A DNA stretch of 55,173 bases from the NCBI RefSeq assembly GCF_030129945.1, contig NZ_JARRAF010000031.1, positions 1 to 55,173 of the forward strand, written 5' to 3'. The stretch is from Parachitinimonas caeni. Lineage in GTDB: Bacteria; Pseudomonadota; Gammaproteobacteria; Burkholderiales; Chitinimonadaceae. Each line of letters starts with the position of its first letter. Within the stretch, counting starts at the first letter, position 1. This document shows positions 42,414 to 52,025 of the stretch, one piece after another. The position numbers and the translations under genes were made by a program. The notes beneath the pieces were generated by a model. It was not told where the DNA came from. It ran no database searches and worked only from the letters and a program-made list of their open reading frames with translations.

Positions 42414-43697
42414 ATGCAAAAGCAGTCGAATTTGTTGGTTGATCTATATGACGAATTCCAGACTTTAGGGGTGATTCGGACTGAAGTCTGGCAACAGGTA
42501 GTCATTGTATTATTGTGTGCTGGATTTAGTTATTTGATTGCCCGTAGTTTACGGCCAAGAATCGGCTTGCGGCAGGCTTCGTGGCGATTCGGGTCTGAGG
42601 GTTTGTCGCGGGTATTGACGCCACTCTTGTTTTATATAGGAATTCAGCTGGCGACGGTTTTTATGGGCGCCCATAAAAGCCAGAATATCCTGCATCTTGC
42701 ATCGAGCCTTGCTGAGGCGCTGGTGGCGATTCGCTGTGTGATTTACTGTGTTCGCTATGTTTTTGCCCAATCACATTGGGTGGGTAAATTCGAGCGATTT
42801 GCTGCTTATTTGATTTGGGGGGTTGTGGCTTCGCATATTACGGGTTTATTGCCGACCATTCTGGATGGATTGGATGAGGTCGATCTGCATGTCGGAAAGC
42901 AGCGAATTTCCGTTTTGATGATCCTGAATGGTGCGACCTCAATTGCGATTGCGGTGCTGGCGGCCTTGTGGCTGGGCAAACTGATTGAGCGGCAGGTGAT
43001 GAAAGCCGACGGCGTGGATTTGAGCGCCAGGGTTGTTGTGACCAAAGTGATCAGGACCATTCTGGTAGTTTTGGCAGCGGTGGTGGCCTTGCCGATCGTG
43101 GGAATTGACCCGACCGTTTTGTCGGTGTTTGGTGGTGCGTTAGGTGTTGGTCTGGGTTTTGGTTTGCAAAAGGTTGCCAGTAATTATGTGTCGGGTTTTA
43201 TTATTTTAATTGACCGGGCAGTTCGTATTGGTGATGTGGTGACGATTGATAATCGGCAGGGCCAGATTTCAAATATTACTGCCCGATATACGGTGTTGAA
43301 ATCGTCGGATGGAACTGAGGTAATTATCCCCAATGAGGCGTTGATTACAGGAACCGTGGTCAACCAGTCTTACCATGACCGAAATTTACGTATTACCCTG
43401 AATGTAACCGTGGCAGGAGATACCGATGTCGAGCATGCCATGGCAATTATTCAGGAGGCTTGCGTGGGTGAGGCACGGGTTTTGATTGATCCTCCCCCTC
43501 AGGTGAATTTCGCCAAATTCGCTGAGAATGGAATTGAGCTGGAACTATGTTTCTGGATTGGTGATCCTGAAAATGGCACGGCGGGAATCAAATCGGCAAT
43601 CAACTTGAAAATCTGGAAGGCTTTTGGGGAGCAGGGGATAGAGATTCCGTCACCCAAGCGGGATGTAAGGATACTGGGTGGGGAGCGGGGGATTTGA
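42414..43697 (+). CDS. MscS-family mechanosensitive channel
   Basis: The 427-residue inner-membrane protein has several N-terminal membrane spans (for example VWQQVVIVLLCAGFSYLIA) and the MscS core. The pore helix region is LSVFGGALGVGLGFGLQKVA near residue 240, followed by the beta domain (RIGDVVTIDNRQGQISNITARYTVLKSSDG) with NEALITGTVVNQSYHD. It opens under membrane tension to release solutes. The extra N-terminal spans make it longer than E. coli MscS (286 residues). It lies in the same AT-richer patch as the upstream heptose gene. Confidence 0.93.
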   Translation: MQKQSNLLVDLYDEFQTLGVIRTEVWQQVVIVLLCAGFSYLIARSLRPRIGLRQASWRFGSEGLSRVLTPLLFYIGIQLATVFMGAHKSQNILHLASSLAEALVAIRCVIYCVRYVFAQSHWVGKFERFAAYLIWGVVASHITGLLPTILDGLDEVDLHVGKQRISVLMILNGATSIAIAVLAALWLGKLIERQVMKADGVDLSARVVVTKVIRTILVVLAAVVALPIVGIDPTVLSVFGGALGVGLGFGLQKVASNYVSGFIILIDRAVRIGDVVTIDNRQGQISNITARYTVLKSSDGTEVIIPNEALITGTVVNQSYHDRNLRITLNVTVAGDTDVEHAMAIIQEACVGEARVLIDPPPQVNFAKFAENGIELELCFWIGDPENGTAGIKSAINLKIWKAFGEQGIEIPSPKRDVRILGGERGI

Positions 43698-43779
43698 TTT
43701 TGTACAAACCGGATTGAGTTATTTGGCGTAGAATTCGCGGTACAAACATAACTTCACCACACACCAAAGGTTAACAAAC

Positions 43780-44967
43780 ATGTCTTCCTGGCTATTTGGA
43801 ATTACCGATCTTCCCTGGTGGGGAGCCATCATCGCTATTCTTTTCCTGACCCACATCACCATTGCTTCGGTCACTATTTTCCTGCATCGGCACCAAGCCC
43901 ACCGAGCGCTTGATTTACACCCGATTCCGAGTCATTTCTTCCGTTTATGGCTTTGGCTGACAACTGGAATGGTGACCAAGGAATGGGCGGCGATTCATCG
44001 TAAGCATCATGCCAAATGCGAAACCGAAGAAGATCCGCACAGCCCACAGACAAGAGGGCTGAAGAAGGTTTTCTGGGAAGGCTCGGAGCTGTATCGCGCC
44101 GAAGCCAAGAACAAGGAAACCATGGAGAAGTATGGGCATGGCACGCCGGATGACTGGATGGAGCGCAACGTCTATACCAAGCACAGTGCAATGGGGGTCG
44201 TGGTGACGGCGGTGGCCTATCTGTTGCTGTTCGGGGTGCACGGCATCTGGATGTGGGCGGTGCAGATGGTCTGGATTCCGGTGACTGCGGCCGGCATCAT
44301 CAACGGCATTGGTCACTACTGGGGTTACCGTAATTTCGAGTGTCAGGATGCTTCGACCAATATCGTACCCTGGGGGATTTTGATTGGTGGTGAGGAGTTG
44401 CATAACAACCACCACACCTTCGGTACTTCGGCCAAGCTGTCGAACAAGTGGTGGGAGTTCGATATTGGCTGGATGTATATCCGTATTCTGGAGACGCTGG
44501 GTCTGGCAACGGTCAGACGGGTTGCCCCGACCGTAAAGCATATCGAGCCCAAGCCGATGTGCGATCTGGAGACGTTGCAGGCGGTGATTGCCAACCGCTA
44601 TGAGATTGCTTCGAAATACGCTCGTACCGTGAAGGCGACGGTCAGTGGCGAGATTGACAAGCTGGTGTCGAACGCTCGCCTGCCGCAGCTGGATTTCAAC
44701 CCGAAGCGCAAGATGCGCAAGTGGTTGAAGCAGGATGCCAAGGATACCCCTCTGGCCGAACGCAAACGGCTTGAAGAGCTGCTGGCACACAGCAAGGTTC
44801 TGGATACGGTTTACAAGATGCGCCAGGAGTTGGCGACGCTGTGGGAGCGTTCGTCGGCCTCGAAAGAGCAGCTGCTCAAAGAATTGCAGGACTGGTGTAA
44901 TCGTGCCGAAGCCAGTGGTATTGAGGCTTTGCAGGAGTTTTCACTCAGACTGCGCACGGTGGCCTGA
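43780..44967 (+). CDS. Acyl-CoA/acyl-lipid fatty acid desaturase (delta-9 type)
   Basis: The membrane di-iron enzyme inserts a double bond into saturated acyl chains. The three histidine boxes are HRHQAH (about residue 37), HRKHH (about 72) and HNNHH (about 207), in the order of stearoyl-CoA-type desaturases. Hydrophobic segments flank the boxes. The 395-residue chain has a charged C-terminal extension of about 130 residues (after PTVKHIEPKPMCDLETLQ), seen in bacterial members. It may adjust membrane fluidity in the cold. A hairpin terminator follows. Confidence 0.92.
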   Translation: MSSWLFGITDLPWWGAIIAILFLTHITIASVTIFLHRHQAHRALDLHPIPSHFFRLWLWLTTGMVTKEWAAIHRKHHAKCETEEDPHSPQTRGLKKVFWEGSELYRAEAKNKETMEKYGHGTPDDWMERNVYTKHSAMGVVVTAVAYLLLFGVHGIWMWAVQMVWIPVTAAGIINGIGHYWGYRNFECQDASTNIVPWGILIGGEELHNNHHTFGTSAKLSNKWWEFDIGWMYIRILETLGLATVRRVAPTVKHIEPKPMCDLETLQAVIANRYEIASKYARTVKATVSGEIDKLVSNARLPQLDFNPKRKMRKWLKQDAKDTPLAERKRLEELLAHSKVLDTVYKMRQELATLWERSSASKEQLLKELQDWCNRAEASGIEALQEFSLRLRTVA

Positions 44968-44987
44968 GGTAAGTTGATTCGTTAATG

Positions 44988-45015
44988 AAGGGCGGGCCGA
45001 GGTCCGCCCTTTGTG
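44988..45015 (+). terminator. Terminator of the desaturase gene
   Basis: AAGGGCGG pairs with CCGCCCTT, with one internal mismatch near the loop if extended, followed by the T-rich TTGTGTT. It begins 20 bp after the stop. Confidence 0.65.
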
Positions 45016-45116
45016 TTGGTACAGCAGACTCTGCGGCGGCGAGGCCATGACCTCTGACAATCAAGACTCCTGCCATGTCTGGTTGATAACAAGCCATTTT
45101 TTTGGGAAGAAAATCC

Positions 45117-45467
45117 ATGTCTATTCAGCGTTATCACGTTGGTCCGCGTTTGTGTGAGATTGTGGTGCATAACAACACGGTTTATCTGGCAGGGCAGGTT
45201 GCCGAGGAAACCTTGAATCAGGGCGCCAAGCAGCAGACCGAGGAAGTTCTGGAAATGATCGACCGCTTGTTGGGTGAGGTGGGCAGCGACAAGACGCGAA
45301 TCCTGACCGCCCAGATCTGGTTGGCCGATATGGCTGATTACGATGCAATGAACGAAGCCTGGTCGGCGTGGGTACCACAAGGCCACACCCCAGCCCGTGC
45401 CACGGTCGAGTCCAAGCTGGCAATGCCGGAATATAAAGTCGAGATCAAGATCGTTGCGGCGCTGTAG
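45117..45467 (+). CDS. RidA family protein
   Basis: RidA proteins hydrolyse reactive enamine/imine intermediates released by PLP enzymes. The 116-residue protein has the family core VYLAGQVAEE, the central helix TEEVLEMIDRLL, and the end pattern TPARATVESKLAMPEYKVEIKIVA, whose first Arg is the conserved catalytic position. The variant end without the RSCVEV form puts it outside the strict RidA archetype, so activity on 2-aminoacrylate is not assured. The ATG at 45117 gives the usual length. A strong terminator follows. Confidence 0.88.
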   Translation: MSIQRYHVGPRLCEIVVHNNTVYLAGQVAEETLNQGAKQQTEEVLEMIDRLLGEVGSDKTRILTAQIWLADMADYDAMNEAWSAWVPQGHTPARATVESKLAMPEYKVEIKIVAAL

Positions 45468-45486
45468 AGGGACCTCCTTGAATTGC

Positions 45487-45517
45487 AAAAGCCCCACTTC
45501 GGTGAAGTGGGGCTTTT
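45487..45517. terminator. Bidirectional intrinsic terminator
   Basis: AAAAGCCCCACTTC pairs with GAAGTGGGGCTTTT over a 3-nt loop, with flanking A and T runs on both sides. It separates the RidA gene from the convergent rfbD. Confidence 0.92.
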
Positions 45518-45554
45518 TGTTGGCTATACCTTGCGATCGGGCAATCGACGGGGG

Positions 45555-46427
45555 TTACCGGATGTCCTCGAAGCAGAGTGCCAATGCCTGCTCCCAGCTG
45601 GGTGGGGTGATGCCGAAAGTCTGGTCGAGCTTGTCCAGCGATAGCCGCGAGTTCTTGGGCCGCTTGGCCGGCAGCGGGTATTGATCGGTGGTCAGGGTGT
45701 TAAGCGTCGCCGGAACTTTGTTCCCCCGCTTTGCCGATTCGGCAAATATCGCGGTGGCGAAACCGTGCCACGAGGTTTCACCGCTACAGGTGAAGTGGTA
45801 GGTACCACTTACTTCATGCCAATCGGGCCGCGAGGCCACGATATGGGCAGTCATGTCGGCCAGTGTGCGGCACCAGGTCGGGGCGCCAAACTGGTCGGCC
45901 ACAATCCCCAGCGTGTCTTTGTCCTTGGCCAGGCGCAGCATCGTCAGCAGGAAGTTTTTACCGCGTGCGGCATAAACCCAGGAGGTTCTGAGGATCAGGT
46001 GCTGGGCTTGCACCGCACGGATGGCCTCTTCACCCGCCAGCTTGCTGCGGCCGTAGGCGGATTGCGGGTTGGTGGCATCGGTTTCGAGCCAGCGACCGGC
46101 TTTGTCGCCGTCGTAGACATAGTCGGTGGAAAAGTGGATCAGCGGCGCATTCAGGCGCTTGGCTTCCTCAGCCAGAACGCCAGGGGCGATGCCGTTGATT
46201 GCGTGGGCCAGCTCTACTTCTTTCTCGGCTTGATCGACAGCCGTGTAGGCCGCCGGGTTGATGATCAAGCCGGGGTTGTGCTGCCGCACTGCCGTGCGGA
46301 TCGAGTCTGGGTTCGATAAGTCCATCTCATTGCGGCTCAGGGCGACGATACGGCCCAACCCCTGCAGGCTACGTTGTAACTCCCAGCCGACTTGGCCATT
46401 CACGCCAGTTACCAGAATGGTCTTCAT
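45555..46427 (-). CDS. rfbD: dTDP-4-dehydrorhamnose reductase
   Basis: This is the final step of dTDP-L-rhamnose synthesis for surface polysaccharide. The 290-residue short-chain-type reductase has the NAD(P)H motif TGVNGQVGWEL, the STDYVYDG block and the active-site YGRSKLAGE (YxxxK). rfbA, rfbB and rfbC are absent from the window. The start is ambiguous: ATGs at 46427 and 46436 are in frame, and GAGGAG lies 12 and 3 bases upstream of them respectively. It follows sbcB by about 20-30 bp on the same strand. Confidence 0.93.
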   Translation of the reverse strand: MKTILVTGVNGQVGWELQRSLQGLGRIVALSRNEMDLSNPDSIRTAVRQHNPGLIINPAAYTAVDQAEKEVELAHAINGIAPGVLAEEAKRLNAPLIHFSTDYVYDGDKAGRWLETDATNPQSAYGRSKLAGEEAIRAVQAQHLILRTSWVYAARGKNFLLTMLRLAKDKDTLGIVADQFGAPTWCRTLADMTAHIVASRPDWHEVSGTYHFTCSGETSWHGFATAIFAESAKRGNKVPATLNTLTTDQYPLPAKRPKNSRLSLDKLDQTFGITPPSWEQALALCFEDIR

Positions 46428-46457
46428 ATTCGTCATCAACTCCTCGTGGTGGTGTCT

Positions 46458-47927
46458 TCAGGGCCTGAAGGGAGGCCCGTTGGCAGTCCCCAGACTTTGG
46501 GTAATGTGATCCAGATATTGCTCAAGGGAATCCAGAATCGCTAGCGCAGCCTCGTTGGCGGCATGCTGCGTACGCAGGGCGGCAATGCGGTTGCGGCAGT
46601 CCACGACACTCAAGTGGCCGTCTTCGCCATCGCGCAGCCATCGGTAGCGTTGCTCCTGCCAGAGGGTTTGTTCTTCGGCATTCAGGCTATCCGGCCAGTT
46701 GCGGGCGCGATAGCGCAGCAACAGCTCGGCCAGACGCGGGTCGTCAAAGCCAAAGCGCTCGGTAGCCAGCATCTGCGGCGACAGCTCACGCACGCGAATT
46801 CGGCGGGCATCGTCGCGCTTTGAAATAAAGCCTTGGTAGAGCGCTTCATCCACATCGCTGCGGCCGGTGTTTTCCTGGTTACGGGTGAAGACCTGCGCCA
46901 GTTTGTCGCTGATTTCGCTTTGTCCGAGGAATTGCCGGCTGCGTTGCAGGCAGGTGTCTACATCCAGCCCCCATTGTTCGGCTCGTTCGCCGCTCAAGGC
47001 CTTCAGGTTGCGGACCACAATCGGGCTCTTGTTGATATGGATAGTCTTGATCGGCAGTCGCTCCATGCCTTCCGGCAGTTCGGTGCTGCGGGTGAAGACG
47101 CGTTGTTGAATCGCCTCGATCGACAGATCGAACAGCGGTGTCGGGTCGGCGGATAAATCAAACGCGATCAATTCATTGCGATTGACCGGGTGCCAGCCGA
47201 TCGGCTGCATGAGCGCGAGGCAACCGCGCGAGGCCGGAAACATGCCGGAGACGTGCAGGAAGGGCTGCTGATTGGCCAGATCAATCTGGTCGATCACGGC
47301 ATCCTTTTTGCGCAGGCCGTAGCAGAACTCGTAAAGCCGTGGCTGGTGCTGGCGCAGCAGGCGGGCCACGTTGAGGGTGGCCATGACGTCTGACAGGGCA
47401 TCGTGGGCCTGGGCGTGTTCCAGACCGTTGGCCTGAGTCAGATGTTCCAGGCGGAAGCTGGGGCTGCCGTCGTCATGGCGTGGCCACTCGATGCCTTCCG
47501 GCCGCAGCGCATGGCAGGCGCGAACCACATCGAGTAAGTCCCAGCGCGAGCAATCGTTCTGCCACTCGCGGCCATAAGGATCGTAGAAATTGCGCCAGAG
47601 CATAAAGCGCGTGACTTCATCATCAAAGCGGATCGAGTTGTAACCGACCCCGCAGGTACCGGTCTGCGAGAGTTCACGGTGCAACAGGTGGGCAAATTCC
47701 GGTTCGGGTACACCATGCTGCAGCGCTTGCAAGGGGGTGATACCGGTAATCAGGCACGATTCCGGCTCAGGCAGGAAATCGTCTGCCGGCTGGCAATACC
47801 ACATCAGCGGCTCGCCGATGATATTCAGTTCCTCATCGGTGCGGATACCGCCAACCTGGGCCGGTCGGGCGCGCCGTGGGTCGATGCCGAAGGTTTCGTA
47901 ATCGTGCCAGAACAGGCTGCGGCTCAT
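46458..47927 (-). CDS. sbcB: Exodeoxyribonuclease I
   Basis: ExoI degrades single-stranded DNA from the 3' end in recombination and mismatch repair. The 489-residue protein (E. coli 475) starts MSRSLFWHDYETFGIDPRRA, with the DEDDh-family Asp and Glu in DYETFG. It continues with the GYNSIRFDDEVTRF block and HDALSDVMATLNVARLL near residue 180, which holds the last acidic and His residues. The ATG at 47927 matches the family start; the longer frame to 48200 runs into glcF and is rejected. It lies downstream of glcDEF on the same strand. Confidence 0.94.
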   Translation of the reverse strand: MSRSLFWHDYETFGIDPRRARPAQVGGIRTDEELNIIGEPLMWYCQPADDFLPEPESCLITGITPLQALQHGVPEPEFAHLLHRELSQTGTCGVGYNSIRFDDEVTRFMLWRNFYDPYGREWQNDCSRWDLLDVVRACHALRPEGIEWPRHDDGSPSFRLEHLTQANGLEHAQAHDALSDVMATLNVARLLRQHQPRLYEFCYGLRKKDAVIDQIDLANQQPFLHVSGMFPASRGCLALMQPIGWHPVNRNELIAFDLSADPTPLFDLSIEAIQQRVFTRSTELPEGMERLPIKTIHINKSPIVVRNLKALSGERAEQWGLDVDTCLQRSRQFLGQSEISDKLAQVFTRNQENTGRSDVDEALYQGFISKRDDARRIRVRELSPQMLATERFGFDDPRLAELLLRYRARNWPDSLNAEEQTLWQEQRYRWLRDGEDGHLSVVDCRNRIAALRTQHAANEAALAILDSLEQYLDHITQSLGTANGPPFRP

Positions 47928-47985
47928 GGGCGGCCTCGTCTGGCGGGGAAGGTTTGGGGTATCAGATGTATTGGCATGCGCCGGA

Positions 47986-49212
47986 TTATAGAGCTTCTGC
48001 CACCAATTCGACCCAATGCCGCACCGGGATGGGGCTGGCCGCTTGCAGATGCTGCATGCAGCCGATATTGGCTGTAGCAATGCAGCATGGCTGGTTTGCC
48101 AGCAGATGTCCGAGTTTATTGCGGCGCAGGGCGGTGGCGATCTCTGGTTGCAGCAGCGAATACGTCCCGGCCGAGCCACAGCACAGGTGGGCGTCGGCAA
48201 CGGGCAGCAAGGTGTACCCCAACTCGGTCAGCAGGGCTTCGACTTTGCCCTTGCGGCGTAGCGCGTGCTGCAGGCTGCAGGGGGCCTGAAAGACGATCGG
48301 CCCAGGTCTGCTGGGGGTCAGCCGGGCTTGCAGGGTTGGCAGTTCCTGGCGGAGGACATCGCTGATGTCGCGAAACAGTGCGTGGAGGCGGCGCGCCTTG
48401 TCGGCGTAGGCAGGGTCGTCCTGGAGTAGCGTGGCATAGTCGGCAAGCATCGCGCCGCAGCCGGAGGCCGTCGAGACAAGCGCTTCGGCACCGGCCTCGA
48501 TCAGTGGCCATACGGTGTCGATCAGCCGTCGCATATCGTCATGGCTGCAGTGGCTGTCGCCCAGATGATGGGCCAGCGCCCCGCAGCACTGCGGTGGTGG
48601 GCTGATGGCTTCGATCCCGCAGGCATCCAGCAGGCGCCGGGTGGCGAGATGGATGGATGGCGCCAGACCCGGCTGCACGCAGCCTTCATGCAGGATCATC
48701 TTGCGAGGATGGCTGCGCGGTTGCCAGTTTATCGTGGCGACAGGCAAGGGTATTTTCTCGGCCAGCGCTGGCGCCAGACCTTGCAGGATCGGGCGGCTAT
48801 GCTGACCAATGGCCAGCCCTAGCTTGAACAGCCTCGGGCGGCGCAAGCCTGCGATCAGCAACTGGCGCTGCCACCGCTTCAGGCTGGGCCGGCCTGTTTG
48901 CCGGGCGACCAGCTCGCGACCGATGTCGAGCAAACGCCCATAACGTACGCCTGAAGGGCAGGTGGTTTCGCAGGCGCGGCACGACAGGCAGCGGTCGAGA
49001 TGCAGCAAGGTCTGTGCGCTGGGGGTGGCCCCCTCCAGCACCTGCTTGATCAGGTAAATCCGCCCGCGTGGGCTATCCAGCTCGTTGCCCAGCAGCTGAT
49101 AGGTCGGGCAGGTGGCCAGACAGAATCCACAATGCACACAGCTGCGCAGGATGCTTTCAGCTTCTATCCCTTCAGCGGTATTGCGGTAAGGCGCGGCCAG
49201 TCGGGTTTGCAT
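47986..49212 (-). CDS. glcF: Glycolate oxidase iron-sulfur subunit
   Basis: GlcF carries electrons from the GlcDE flavin subunits to the membrane quinone pool. The 408-residue protein has two [4Fe-4S] ferredoxin motifs, CVHCGFCLATCP (about residues 26-37) and CLSCRACETTCP (about 75-86), and two CCG-type cysteine-rich domains (QCCGALAHHLGD and HLCCGSAGTYSLL). It is the third gene of glcDEF, starting 3 bp after glcE. Confidence 0.94.
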   Translation of the reverse strand: MQTRLAAPYRNTAEGIEAESILRSCVHCGFCLATCPTYQLLGNELDSPRGRIYLIKQVLEGATPSAQTLLHLDRCLSCRACETTCPSGVRYGRLLDIGRELVARQTGRPSLKRWQRQLLIAGLRRPRLFKLGLAIGQHSRPILQGLAPALAEKIPLPVATINWQPRSHPRKMILHEGCVQPGLAPSIHLATRRLLDACGIEAISPPPQCCGALAHHLGDSHCSHDDMRRLIDTVWPLIEAGAEALVSTASGCGAMLADYATLLQDDPAYADKARRLHALFRDISDVLRQELPTLQARLTPSRPGPIVFQAPCSLQHALRRKGKVEALLTELGYTLLPVADAHLCCGSAGTYSLLQPEIATALRRNKLGHLLANQPCCIATANIGCMQHLQAASPIPVRHWVELVAEAL

Positions 49213-49215
49213 GGT

Positions 49216-50286
49216 TCAGACTCCCTCGAACAGGATGCCTGGATTGAAAATCCCGGCCGGGTCAAACGCTGATTTGATGCGCCGATGCAGTGCCAGGCTG
49301 GCCGCCGAGGGGGGCTGGCCAGGGCGCGGGCCGGAGTCGGTCGCCTGCCACAATCTGGCATGGCCGTTGGCGGCCGAAGCGAGGGTGATCAGTCGGTGCG
49401 ATTGATCCGGCCGTAACCCTAGCCAGCGTAGGCCTCCGCCCCATTCGACCTGCATGCAGGGCAGCTCGGGCCAGGGTGGGGTGTGGGGCGGCAGGCTCAG
49501 GCGCCACAGATCCTGATTGGCATTCAGATGGCTGGCTGGCGGGCCGATTTCCTCGCTTAGGGTTTGCCAGAGTCGAGCGCCATCCTGGCAAACCTCGCCG
49601 CCAAGCTGGCGCCGTGCCGCCTGAATTGCCGCTTCGGCGCCGGACAGCCGTATATGCAGCACGCCGGATCGCCAATGACTGGCCGAAAGGGGCAGCGGCA
49701 GGCCGGCCCAGCGGTTGAGTTGCAGAATGGCGTCGGCCTCGTGCATTTCAAACTGCAGGGTCAGCTCTGCAGCCGGGCAGGGCCAGACCTTCAGCGAGGC
49801 TTCGACAATCAGGCCCAGGCTGCCGTGGCTGCCCACCATCAGCCGCGACACATCAAAGCCGGCGACGTTCTTCATGACACGGCCACCAAAGCGCAGCAGC
49901 TCGCCGTTGCCGTTGATCATGCTGATGCCCAGAACCTGATCCCGAACGCCGCCGGCATAAGGCCGGCGTGGGCCGGCCCAGGCGGTGGCAAGGGTTCCTC
50001 CTACGGTGGCTTGTGCGTTCAGGCAAGGGGATTCACAGGCCAGCATCTGTCGTTCGGCGGCCAGCACCGCATACAGCTCGGCCAGCGGGGTGCCGGCTTT
50101 GACAGTGATGACCAGCTCGGTTGGTGCGTAATCGACGATGCCACGCCAGCCGCCAATGTCCAGTGACGCCAGTGGCTCGCCGGCAAGGGGCCGTAACCAC
50201 GCAGCCTTGCTGCCACCGCCTCGAATCTGCAGGGGACGAGCGCTGGCGGTAGCGTCAGCAATCTGTTGTTGTAAGGTTTTGAGCAT
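49216..50286 (-). CDS. glcE: Glycolate oxidase FAD-binding subunit
   Basis: GlcE is the second FAD-domain subunit of glycolate dehydrogenase. The 356-residue protein starts MLKTLQQQIADATASARPLQ and shows the PCMH-type flavin block (LQIRGGGSKAAWL, VTVKAGTPLAEL-type strand, GGTLATAWAGPRRPYAGGVRD). The ATG at 50286 lies 2 bp after the glcD stop, so they are closely coupled; a longer frame to 50358 would overlap glcD. It lacks the C-terminal lobe of GlcD, as is normal for GlcE. Confidence 0.93.
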   Translation of the reverse strand: MLKTLQQQIADATASARPLQIRGGGSKAAWLRPLAGEPLASLDIGGWRGIVDYAPTELVITVKAGTPLAELYAVLAAERQMLACESPCLNAQATVGGTLATAWAGPRRPYAGGVRDQVLGISMINGNGELLRFGGRVMKNVAGFDVSRLMVGSHGSLGLIVEASLKVWPCPAAELTLQFEMHEADAILQLNRWAGLPLPLSASHWRSGVLHIRLSGAEAAIQAARRQLGGEVCQDGARLWQTLSEEIGPPASHLNANQDLWRLSLPPHTPPWPELPCMQVEWGGGLRWLGLRPDQSHRLITLASAANGHARLWQATDSGPRPGQPPSAASLALHRRIKSAFDPAGIFNPGILFEGV

Positions 50287-50288
50287 CG

Positions 50289-51743
50289 TCAAAAGCGCGG
50301 CAGGTTGGAAAATGGCAGCTGGCCCTGATGCACATGCATCCGCCCGTATTCGGCACATCGATGCAGACTGGGAATGGCTTTGCCGGGGTTGAGGAGCAAG
50401 GCGGGGTCGAAGGCGGCCTTCAAAGCCTGAAATTGCCGCAGCTCGGCTTCACCAAACTGCACACACATCTGATTGATTTTCTCCAGGCCGACGCCGTGTT
50501 CGCCCGTGATGGCGCCGCCCACGGCCACGCACAGTTCCAGAATGCGGGCACCCAGGGCTTCGGCGCGATGCAGTTGGTCGCCCTCATTCGCGTCAAACAG
50601 GATAAGCGGGTGCAGGTTGCCGTCGCCCGCGTGAAAGACGTTGATGCAGGCCAGACCGTGCTCGGCCGCCAGTCCTGCAATGCCATCCAGCACTTCGGCC
50701 AGACGATGGCGCGGAATGGTGCCATCCATGCAGTAGTAATCCGGCGCCAGCTTGGCTGCCGCCGGGAAGGCAGCTTTACGACCAGCCCAGAAAGTCAGCC
50801 GCTCCGCTTCGCTGCAGGAAACGCGCAATGCAGTGGCGCCCGCTTCCCGCAGCACCTGGCTCATGGCCTCGATGTCGGCACGGACCTCCTCGGCGGTGCC
50901 ATCGGCTTCACAGAGCAGAATGGCGGCTGCATCGGTCGGATAGCCGGCCTGCACAAACGATTCGACGGCGCGGGTGGTCGCCTGATCCATCAGCTCCAGG
51001 CCAGCCGGGATGATGCCCTGGCCGATCAGATTGGCGACAGCGGTGCCGGCAGCGCCTACGGTCGGAAACGCGGCGAGGATCACTTGGGCCACCTGTGGCT
51101 TGGGCAAGAGACGTACGGTGATTTCAGTAATGACTGCCAGCAGGCCCTCACTGCCGGTCAGGGCCATCAACAGATCCAGCCCTGGCTGGTCTGGCGCTTC
51201 GCCGCCAGCGATCAGCAGTTCACCTTCGCTGGTGATCGCACGGACCGCCAGCAGGTTGTTGACGGTCAGTCCATATTTAAGGCAATGAACGCCACCGGCA
51301 TTTTCCGCGACATTGCCACCAATGCTGCAGGCGATCTGACTGGATGGGTCGGGGGCATAGTAAAGGCCATGCGATGCAGCGGCTTCTGAAATCGCGGCGT
51401 TACGAACGCCCGGCTGAACCCTGGCGCTACGGCCCAGCGGGTTGATGTTCAGGATGGCATTCATGCGCGTCAGCGACAGCACTATGCCCCCTTCAACCGG
51501 TAGCGCACCGCCGGACAGCCCGGTGCCTGATCCTCTGGCGACGACGGCTACCTGATGACGGTGGCAGCAGCGCAGTACCGCAATCACCTGTTGCTCGGTG
51601 GTCGGCAGCACGACGGCCAGCGGTAACTGGCGGTACGCCGCCAGACCATCGCATTCATAAACACGCAGCTGTTCGGCCGAGGTCAGCAGCCCTTGTGCAT
51701 CGACAGTTGCAGCAAGATCGGATAGAAATTGGCTGTTAGGCAT
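50289..51743 (-). CDS. glcD: Glycolate oxidase catalytic subunit
   Basis: GlcD oxidises glycolate to glyoxylate with FAD. The 484-residue protein has the FAD_binding_4 block VARGSGTGLSGGALPVEGGI (about residues 70-89) and the FAD-oxidase C-terminal lobe with HAGDGNLHPLILFD and GAITGEHGVGLEK. It is the first gene of glcDEF, so its promoter lies in the 408-bp region shared with lutABC. No glcC regulator or glycolate permease is in the window. Confidence 0.94.
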   Translation of the reverse strand: MPNSQFLSDLAATVDAQGLLTSAEQLRVYECDGLAAYRQLPLAVVLPTTEQQVIAVLRCCHRHQVAVVARGSGTGLSGGALPVEGGIVLSLTRMNAILNINPLGRSARVQPGVRNAAISEAAASHGLYYAPDPSSQIACSIGGNVAENAGGVHCLKYGLTVNNLLAVRAITSEGELLIAGGEAPDQPGLDLLMALTGSEGLLAVITEITVRLLPKPQVAQVILAAFPTVGAAGTAVANLIGQGIIPAGLELMDQATTRAVESFVQAGYPTDAAAILLCEADGTAEEVRADIEAMSQVLREAGATALRVSCSEAERLTFWAGRKAAFPAAAKLAPDYYCMDGTIPRHRLAEVLDGIAGLAAEHGLACINVFHAGDGNLHPLILFDANEGDQLHRAEALGARILELCVAVGGAITGEHGVGLEKINQMCVQFGEAELRQFQALKAAFDPALLLNPGKAIPSLHRCAEYGRMHVHQGQLPFSNLPRF

Positions 51744-51866
51744 GACATAGTTTTTTACAGGGATTTTTCATCGTAGCGGATAAGGCGCTGCTCGGGTTTT
51801 TCATGAAAATCCGCTGCAGGAAAGCCGATTTAAAACAACGGCTTATGCAAATCTTGCACAGAGTCT

Positions 51867-51888
51867 CTGTCAGGTTTTTACATGACAG
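51867..51888. promoter_or_regulatory. Inverted repeat, possible operator of glc/lut
   Basis: CTGTCA at 51867-51872 and TGACAG at 51883-51888 are separated by ten T-rich bases; a further TGTCA follows at 51891. It could bind a GntR-type or other dimeric regulator. Symmetry and position are the only evidence. Confidence 0.35.
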
Positions 51889-52025
51889 ATTGTCAAACAT
51901 TCAAAATGCCGTAAGGGATAACCCGGATTGTTGATACTTCACGAGAATCTACACTTCGCAGTGACTACGGTATCTGCCTTACTAGGCTGGGCAGGTGGCC
52001 GCTGTCAGCCCAATACTCCGAAATT

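Noticed and set aside
47928-48200. N-terminal extension of sbcB
   Set aside because: It overlaps the glcF end and does not resemble ExoI; family members begin at the SLFWHDYETFG segment.
50328-51389. 353-residue plus-strand frame opposite glcD
   Set aside because: It lies entirely antisense to glcD, has no ribosome binding site and shows no recognisable motif.
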